64,000 nucleotides of DNA from Owenia fusiformis (lineage: Eukaryota > Annelida > Polychaeta > Sabellida > Oweniidae), in assembly GCA_903813345.2 (NCBI GenBank), contig CAIIXF020000008.1, positions 5,281,341-5,345,340 on the forward strand, read 5' to 3'. Position numbers and translations under genes: made by a program. The notes beneath the pieces are model-generated. The model saw nothing but the letters and a program-made list of their open reading frames with translations. It had not been told where the DNA came from and did not search any database. How positions within the stretch are numbered: position 1 is the stretch's first letter; every line of letters begins with the position of its first letter. Of the stretch, positions 55,328 to 64,000 are shown piece by piece.

Positions 55328-58300
55328 GTACATACATACAATGTATACAGGAGTTTGTTCTGAACATATATAGTATTCAAACAATTAAATATTAGGCCTA
55401 CTATAAAGTTGAAGGCAAAATTCATTGAACATTGGGTCAAATGTCAAATTCTGATATACAAAAAATATTACTTATTTTTGTTTTGTATGTGAATTCCTTT
55501 TAAATCCAATATTTATTATTTAGTATGTGGAATAATGATAGTAGTTTGTTAAGGAAAAGGGTAAATGACACTTGGAACACTTTTTCAAACTTTTGATTAT
55601 CCCATTCTTTAGATATCAGAAAACTATAACATCAGGAGTTCATTAAAAAAGTTTATTTTGCTTACAAAATGTTTAAAAAACTACAATGCATAGAAAACTA
55701 CAAAAGCATGTTACAAATTAAAATGTTATGCATTAATAAGTAGAATACAACATTTAAACAACATCAATAACTAGTAGACTACTATCTGTGATCTGAAATC
55801 ACCAGTCTTGTATAACATAATACAACTACATTTAACATTTATATAAAACAGACATTAAATTGAGTATAACATCTAGAATACTAGATGGAGATCTTTTGAA
55901 AACTGTTACATCCATAAACAAAGTTCTGCTAATATTCAGTGCAAATACACTTGTATGTGTTTTAGTATAACTATGGTGCCATGATTCAGTTATTATGCAA
56001 AATGGATAGAACTTTTTTTTTATTTCAGACATTACATTTGTCTTGTTTTATCGTTTTGATATCCCAAATTAAGTTAACATATATCTGTTCTGTGCCTGAG
56101 GATTTTACTTCCTACCTGAGATTTAAAAAATCAATTTTTTTTCTCAAAATTAAGCATAATTTTTCGATGTAAATCTATTAATAGGTTAGCATTTTGGTAA
56201 GTATATGGCCTTCTCTTAGAAATGTCAAGAATTTTAAATGATTAAACACTGCGTATATATGTGAAAAGCTTATAGAGTAAACTTCCCAACAATTGTATTG
56301 AGACTACACTTACCATACTTTTTCAAGTGTATGTGTAGAGGAATAAATCTTAAGTCAACATTATTGAAGACTGTACAAAAATGTGCCGCCAAAATGTTTC
56401 ATATAAAAAGATTTCAGAATAAACATAAACTTATATTAAAACACTGAAATACTAAAAAACGATAAGTGAGTTTTGCACTTCATTGTCCAAACACAAATAA
56501 ATTTTGTTTTAAATGCATAAAGCAAAAATATAAGCTCAATGCAAATGTTTCTGCATATCTAGATAAATGCTTCACAATACAAATATAAACATAAGCTTAC
56601 TTATAAATTATAAAAAAAATATATACGCCCATGAAACCTTTCTTCCTTCTCTTGTGCCTACTATATCTTGATAAGGTAAAATCGAAGTAAATGTCAATCA
56701 TTCAAAATACACACTCAATATGTGTAAATATAATTAAATGGCTAACTTTTTGAGATCATATCCAACAGTCTAAATGGAAATATACAATTACAACAAAAAA
56801 TAAATACTTACAAAATTGGAATGATTTTGTATAGAACAATGTCGCTTTAAAGATTTTTGTTTTACAAAAATCGTATGCACCAAACATTGCTAACATGTAG
56901 TTACGAACAAAAATATCTTATTAATATTGCTAATGAACACCTCCTAACTAACAACTGAACATGCGTGTCTTTTAAGACACGTACACACAGAAAACTACAT
57001 AAAGTGTATACTGTTTTATAATACTTAGAATTCCTGATTTCAATATATTAGAGACATTCTAACAGAACACATTGAATTCATGCGAATGTTCCTTTGATTA
57101 AGCAAGTCGAAAAACAAGTAGTCGTGTGAACAAATGTAAATAGTGTACCCACTTCAGTACATAAATTGTGCATATATATCTAAGTAAACATAACATAAAT
57201 GTTGTTAAAAAGTGATCAAACATAAAAACAATGTGATCTTTTGAACACAATGTCTGGACTCATCAAAACAAGTCTCACATTACGAACACATTGTCTGAAC
57301 TTATGAACATAATTTGAAATCAAGAACACAACTTTTGAAAACAATGTCCCAACTTATGATAACAATGTCTGAACTTATACACACTACATGTATATCTCAA
57401 CTTATGAACACATGGTCTGAAATTATGAACACAGTGTGACTTTATGAACACAATGTCATAATACTTTTAAAGCATTCTTTGAACACATGTACCAACACAT
57501 GAACATGTGTACAAATATACATGTTCAAATATAGGAACATGTGTTTGAACACAAGTTTGAACACTGCAAGGTCATAAACAGCTTGCTACAATTTTCATGA
57601 ACACCACTGGGAACACTGCATGGTCATAATAGTTTGCTACAATTTTTATGAACACTGCTTTGAACACTGCAAAGTCATAAACAATTTGCTACAATTTTCA
57701 TAAACACTGCTACGAACACTGCATGGTCATAAACAGTTTGCTACAATGTTCATGGACACTGCATGGTCATAAATAATTTGCTACAATTTTCATAAACACT
57801 GTTACAAACACTGCATGGTCATAAACAATTTGCTACAATTTTCATAAACACTGTTACAAACACTGCATGGTCATAAACAATTTGCTACAATTTTCATGAA
57901 CACTGCATGGTAATAAACAATTTGCTACAATTTTCATGAACACTGATACGAACACTGCATGGTCATAAACAATTTGCTACAATTTTCATGAACACTGCAT
58001 GATAATAAACAATTTGCTGCAATGTTCATAAACATGGATACGAACACTGCATGGTCATAAACTTCTCTATGAACACAATCACTGTGAATACTGTACAAAG
58101 TTTTATGAACTTTTATAAACTTGCTTCTGAACACAATGCAAAAACCTTGTTATTTGGTTTATGTTTGTACCTCATTATTTCAAAAAGAATACCAACTCGT
58201 ATAGATGGTTAGTGAGCACTTCTGAACACATTTACTTGTTTATAAAACATCTTAATTGTAAATGAACACTTTAGAAAAAAACTTGAACACATCATGAAAT

Positions 58301-59062
58301 GGATTTCTAGAGACCCTGCTTGCTTATATAAAATAGTTTGGATTCTTGGTATATATAATCATTCAATTTAATTGAATGAACTGAATGAACTAACAGTCTA
58401 CTAGTATGTTTTTGGCAATGGGTTTCTTACATACATATAACATATAATAATGAACAATAAATTATGATCTACAGCTAAAATATTTACAAGCTTGTAATAT
58501 GAGACAACATTTTTTTCATGCAATGGACAATATTAACATTAATACAACTAACTAAGGCTTGCTTACATAGTACGGCTACAGGATGCTTCCTAGTTTGCAT
58601 ACATGGCGCATGTACACCTAATCTTCTACAGGCTGGCCCATAATATATACATATCGGTCCTAATATAAAGTCTACAACTCTACGCTACTCCTTTCCTAGC
58701 CTTCATACTATCGGTTTCCCTTCTTTACAGTTAAATATCATTATCAAAGATTAAGAAATTGAGCGGTTTTATAATTTAAAAATTGCATCTAGTTGACATC
58801 ATATTCTTAGCTTTTCGATTACAACTCAATTGTAAAAAATATATTTCAGGCTCAAGTTGATGGAAATGGCTATCATGATATGAAAATGGAATTCTAATAG
58901 CATAGAAAACAGGCCTATGCATGCATATGTTATATCAGATAAATGTTATATAAAAACATACATAAATACCCTTTGTAAAAACCGGTATAAATATAACACT
59001 TTTTTGCTGCCGTATTGATCCCTTATATGGTTGAACAAGACGTATTTCCTTATATGGAACAC
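55328..59062 (-). other. Probable 3' UTR and flank of the zinc-finger gene
   Basis: The stretch follows the stop codon of the minus-strand zinc-finger gene and shows no supported exon. It is AT-rich, with many AATAAA-like words on both strands, so the transcript end cannot be placed. It contains a GAACACAATGTC-rich zone (57230-57480) and a minisatellite (57540-58075). Confidence 0.4.
57540..58075. repeat. Minisatellite, 40-57-bp units
   Basis: About ten tandem units carry the core CATGGTCATAAACAATTTG followed by CTACAATTTTCATGAACACTG. Units come in two lengths, differing by a short TGATACGAACACTG-like insert. The zone to the left (57230-57480) repeats GAACACAATGTCTGAACTTAT words. It lies downstream of the zinc-finger gene. 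Confidence 0.8.
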
Positions 59063-62000
59063 CTAGATACATTTGTCCATGAGTGCTCTGTTTTGATCAT
59101 GGAGGGACTGGATCTGTCTTTGGTGGTTAGACTTGAGTTGTGAGATCTGGTCATGATAGAAGTGTTGTAATTCAGCCAGCTGGCTCTGGTGTTGTTGCTG
59201 TTGGGTTAAAATATCAGCGTGCGCTTTACGGAGCTGATCGACAGTCTGCTGGAGAGCCTCGATTTGGTTCTCCTTTGCTTTGAGCTGTTGTTTATGGAGA
59301 AGATTCTGCTGTTGACCAAGTCGCTCATGGAGTTGCTGTTGTAGATGCAGCTGTTGAAGCTGCTGTTGGAGACCATGAAGCTGCTGTTGTTGCTGCTGCC
59401 ATTGCTGACGCAGCTGTTGTTGATGAAGATTATGCAATTCAATTATCTGCTCCTGAGATTTACAGTTTTGAGCTTTGATTTCCTCAAAAAGTCGCTTGAT
59501 TTTTTCATTTTCTGTTAACCTTGGTTTAGGTGTACTTTCTTTGGTAAGATTTGTGGTCTCACTGTCATGAACTGATTCTGGTGTGATGGCCCTTTCTGAA
59601 TCTGAAGTGCAAGGAGCTATACCACTTTGATCAAGACAGTCTTTTGATTCATGAAACCCAGAGCTTCCAGAGTCATTACGTTGGCGGTGCCCTTTCATGC
59701 TGAGATCTTCGGGAATGTCACAACCAGTGTCTGTGAGGCCTTCGATACTGCTGGCGTACGAGGTGTGGGAAGAGGCAGGGGAGGCAGCACCTGAGCGGGA
59801 GAAATCATAAACATGATTCAACAGTTCTTCTTCATTGTCTTCATGTTTAACATTCTCCTCTTTTATGGTTAAAGCCATTTCACCCTCAATGGAATCTCTA
59901 TTGGCATTGATGTCATCATGTTGATCGGCCTCCTCCCCAGATTGAGGGGAATCGTCCTTAGGGGCATCTGTAATGTAGACTCCTGCAGAATACACCGATT
60001 CCATCTCAGACTGAGGTGGGGAGGATGAGACAGTGCTGCCCTCTGTGGTGCCAGTTTCTGCTAATTGTTCCTGGATGGTGGTTGCTATGGTAGCGATAAG
60101 CTCCTTGTGAGGGTACTTAATGGCAAGACTGAGGCTTTGAGGTGATCCCTTTCGTTTGCGGCGGGGCTTCTTCTGGACACTTGATACAGGCGAATCTTCA
60201 AGATTAGCGTCAATATTCAGGCGACTAAGAGGGACATCTTTCGGGGATTTGTGCATAATGCCGTGTTGACGTTGCTTATGTTTTATCAATGGTCCAATTT
60301 GGTTGAAGCGCATCGAGCAGAAGTTGCATGAGTAGGGTCTCTCCCCTGAAAAACAAAAAATAAAATTATGAACTTTGTATGACTAATATGTCAACAAAGG
60401 ATATTTACATGTATACATATTATGAATGAGACAGATTGATGTCACTTGATTGTTGCAGCATTACAATGAAACCAAAGCAACATATTACTTTTGAATATAA
60501 CATTTTTTGCATATTATGCCCACTGCACACTGTATAATTTCATCTATTAAAATTTCATCATTTTATTCATGAAGTACAGTTTCTAGTGAATGTTAAATGG
60601 TGTAAAAGGTTTCTTTTCATATTTCTTAGTAAAAAAACACATGTAATAAAACAAATGATCACTTGCAAAATTTGCACCTGCTCATATATGGCCTATTAGC
60701 TACATGTATACACAGTGAGCGGCTCAACTTCTTAAACTTGAAATATAAGAACAGTTGGCCTTTCATTAAACAGTATGGAGCAAACGACAATGGCCAATCT
60801 AATTATCTGACTTTCAGTATTCACTTATGCTACACAAAATCTAGAAAAGCGACAGATGTGCCTGGCTTATAAGTTAGTATTACTGACAATATTAACCACT
60901 GGAACATTTCCTTTGTCAGTTCTATGAAAATAAATTATTTGCATATTGTTTCTGTTATCCTGAGATACCCCTGAAGTGTGCTGTATTGAAACCTATAGAT
61001 AGTTTACTTTCAAATCAATATGAATGATATTAATATGCACACAACTCAGACAATATACACGCTTTCCATGCGAACCCTTGCCTTAATTTTTCTATATTAT
61101 AACACACTTTCTTTAATTTCTCATCAGAATTTATATAAATAATAATATTTTCTGCTATTTTGATTACTTAAAGTGTTAGCTATGAGTCTCTTATTTTTTA
61201 GTTGTTCCAGTTTTTATTTTCTATAAAGATATGATATTTATCTCATGGGTTAAATCATATAACTCAACTTTCTGGAAATGCATCAACTCAGCTTATATGG
61301 TAAACCAGACAATATAGTAGGTTTAGCACTGATATTTCCCAATGATTTAATCAAACATATCAATGAGTAGTATGAATCATATGCCATTCTAACTATGATT
61401 TATAGTTTTTTCTACTTCTTACTGAAATTCTTCAAAACATTAAAATTTTGTCCACATTTATGATAATGATAAGTACTGTTGTTTTTGGTTAAAAATTGTT
61501 AAAGTTATTCTGAACTTAATAATGTAAATATTCATCTTTCAGGAATATGAAATCAAATGATTTTTCCAATTTGAATAAAAATGAATTATAAAAGTGTTAT
61601 TTCTAATATATTTCCTTAAAAAATTTAAAGTTTAAATATATGCACTTATTAGGCCAAAACAGCAGAAGTATCCAAAATAGTCAACATTAGTGGGAGCAAT
61701 ATATTATACATCTGACAGTTTGAACTTCGAACAAAGCAAGTATACTTCAAATAAAACAGCCCAGGGTACGATCTGCTTTATATTTTCTTATATAACACTA
61801 CTTAACACAGTCTGAAAGTTTCAAATAAGTTCTAATAGGACAAAAGATCTGAAGATATTATTCTGTTGTTGACTGACCATATGTTCATCTGCCATATCCT
61901 TACACAATTTGTTAAATTTACTGCTTTAGAAATTGCCAATATATGTAATATAATATGTCTGATTTTGAGATATCCATAATTACATTTTGATCATCTTTAT

Positions 62001-63271
62001 CATTCTATTATTTGAAATTCAATACTTGAGTACATGTGATTGCATTAATTCAAAGAAATAGAAACAGATGAGTCTGTTTATTACATCACAAAGGTTTGTC
62101 AAAGTTTCAAAGACCTCCTAGTTTAGGATAGATATCACATTACTGGACACAATTGATCTCAAATACCCATATATCTGTATATCATAAATAAATAAATAAT
62201 TATACAACACAGAAACATGTGTGAACAGTGAAGTTATTAAACTCTGACCTAAAACTTTATCATTTAATTAAAAATTTAATAGATAATGAATGCAAAATAT
62301 CAAAAACAAAAAGGGGAAGTCTGATTGTTTTTCGTTATCATGGAAATATGAAACACTCGATGACTAAAGGTATATAGATATTATAATATAGATCTGTTTC
62401 TACAACAAATCAAGCACTTTTAGTCACGTCATATGAATCACAAAAATCCAATATTTATATCCAGTCATCAATGCAGCGCAATGAATCAAGATTTACTCCT
62501 CTTTGTATATTTAATTAACAACTATTATGACTACTAGACTTGCATAAAATATGCAGAATATTAAATATTTCTCAGAAGAATACTAGAGGGAAAAAACAAG
62601 TAATATGTCAAATAATTTATCAAAAAGTCTATTAAATATTTTTCAATAATAATCTACATCTGAACTCTGAAGCATAACACTACAGAGCAAAACATATTAA
62701 TTGATTTATGTGCAAAATTGATTTTATTTCAAGAAATTCGCACTTATCTCACAGTTCTAGTAAATTGATCAACTTAATCCTACTTATTTCAAAATAAATC
62801 CTATTCCTTATTAAAATAAAAAATTAGAAAAATATTCTTCTCAATATACAAAATCTTGCAGAAATAGTAAAACACATTTTTTAAATTTCACCCACAAACA
62901 TTAAATTAATTTCCTAATTCAATTTTTAATTTTTCAACAAAATATAATAAAATTTTACTTTCTAACTTTTGTTTTAATCAGATTGGTTATGGTTACCCAT
63001 TACACAAACTGGTTATTAATCATTTTATACTTCAACTTCTTAACATGTGCAAAACACAAAGAAACAATTTAAAAAAAGTGTTTACCTGTATGTATTCTCC
63101 TATGTACTGTATAATGCTGCCTTCTGCCAAATTCCTTACCGCAATATTCACATTTAAAAGGTTGAGAATTTCCCCTAGGGCTACTTTTATGGGGTGGGGA
63201 AGGCGGGATCGCTACCTCAGTCATATTTTCCGAAATTTCTGCCTCTGATTTTAGTAAGTCCAATCTCATCA
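59063..63271 (-). CDS. C2H2 zinc-finger transcription regulator with Gln-rich coiled coil (last two exons)
   Basis: Minus-strand exons are 63271-63086 and 60345-59063, joined in phase (ACA G / GG GAG). Finger 1, with CEYCGKEF and HYTVHRRIH, lies in the first exon. The linker HTGERPY spans the junction. Finger 2 (CNFCSMRF ... HKQRQH) opens the second. A basic KKPRRKRKG, a likely nuclear signal, follows. Then come TIKEE and VKHED, two SUMO consensus sites, and PEDLSMK, a CtBP-binding PxDLS motif. The last 120 residues are Gln-rich heptads, a coiled coil. Together these suggest a nuclear DNA-binding repressor. The first exon follows a TTTCTAG acceptor, so upstream exons are likely outside the window, although its ATG at 63269 could be a start. 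I cannot name the orthologue. Confidence 0.82.
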
Positions 63272-64000
63272 CTAGAAATTATAAGGTACATCTGCTTAAA
63301 AACAAGCTGCACACTTAATATATAGCAGACTCCCTTGACACAAAGGAGGCAGGTGTTAGCCTACCTTTCAATCAATAGTACTAAGTGTGCCATGATAAAG
63401 AAAACCAATGCAACAAAGACTTAGCTTCAGTATAGGTCAATTGACAGATTTAAGTATGATGCTATATGTCAAACAGTGAAATAAACAGTATTATCATTAT
63501 TTCATTTTTGATTGCAATTAAGATATCTGTCCTAAAATCTGATAAGTCACCCATTGATAAGCCATGCTTCTGGCAAATGGCCAAATGAGTCAAATTTATG
63601 GGGTATTTAGAAAGTAATATATTTCTACTTTATCTATAAATGCAGAATGGACTTGTTTACAAATATAACAATGTCAAAACTTATTACTATACACTAAATA
63701 AATTAAATATGGAATTATTTGTCCATACAGTTGTTGATCATGACAACAAATGAAATCCAAAAAGTAAACAAAATAAGTCAACAAAATAATCATGTTCAGC
63801 TGTCACAAAATAAAGTAAGATATAACACATATAAACACACAAAATACACACTTTTAGATATCTTTTATTTTCTTCACTAAAATCAAGGTGAAATGAGATA
63901 AAACTGATGAAATATTTTTATTTCCTTTGTTGTCATATCTCCCATTGCATTGACAGACAATGACATTGGTTTCTGACTTATTTTCAACATCTTACCACTC
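63272..64000. other. Upstream intron or 5' flank of the zinc-finger gene
   Basis: No exon is recognised. If the exon ending at 63271 is internal, this is intron sequence that continues beyond the window. Confidence 0.4.

Noticed and set aside
57934-58134. Cys-rich 66-codon frame on the minus strand
   Set aside because: It is a translation of the minisatellite units, whose alternating lengths shift the frame. The Cys pattern follows from the repeat and is not a peptide family.

Overview
The window looks like a stretch of invertebrate animal nuclear genome, probably marine. It is AT-rich, has spliced genes with GT-AG introns, and is dominated by many superfamilies of transposable element. I cannot fix the phylum from the sequence; a lophotrochozoan such as a mollusc or a non-vertebrate deuterostome would both fit. 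No bacterial operon, CRISPR array or rRNA is visible, and I found no tRNA gene.

Three host genes are supported. (1) A C-type lectin domain gene on the + strand (exons 11588-11782 and 12450-12667), with the 5' end not seen. (2) A complete four-exon gene on the - strand (30829 to 27400). It encodes a 557-residue protein that joins a DRE-TIM metallolyase (HMGL-like) barrel to a C-terminal EF-hand, and is the most unusual gene here. (3) The last two exons of a C2H2 zinc-finger protein on the - strand (63271-63086 and 60345-59063), with a CtBP-type PEDLS motif, SUMO-type motifs and a long glutamine-rich coiled coil.

Most of the rest is nested mobile DNA. 309-6581 is a DNA transposon with 6-bp target duplications. 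It was opened by a 5.3-kb insertion holding a decayed LINE and a gag-like ORF, and that ORF was split by a mariner element. 6645-9890 is a LINE fragment split by a MULE-like element with a 9-bp target duplication. 9891-14162 holds further inverted-repeat elements around and inside the lectin gene. 16518-26047 is a very young LTR element: 402-bp LTRs with one mismatch, a tRNA-Leu primer site, a G-rich polypurine tract and GTAC target duplications. It has no gag-pol but carries an intact 1,158-1,167-codon LINE ORF2 inside. 30915-38019 holds five more DNA elements and a truncated LINE. 38623-41987 holds a palindromic hAT-like MITE and a 2.5-kb foldback element built from fused ETS-like and YY1-like sites. 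43430-46465 holds a repeat block and a dead Tc1 element. 47460-55327 holds a second, compact copy of the first DNA transposon and three more inverted-repeat elements. 55328-59062 is probably the 3' UTR and flank of the zinc-finger gene and contains a minisatellite.

The three host genes show no shared pathway. What the window records best is a sequence of insertions, because target duplications, empty sites and nesting can be read directly from the bases.
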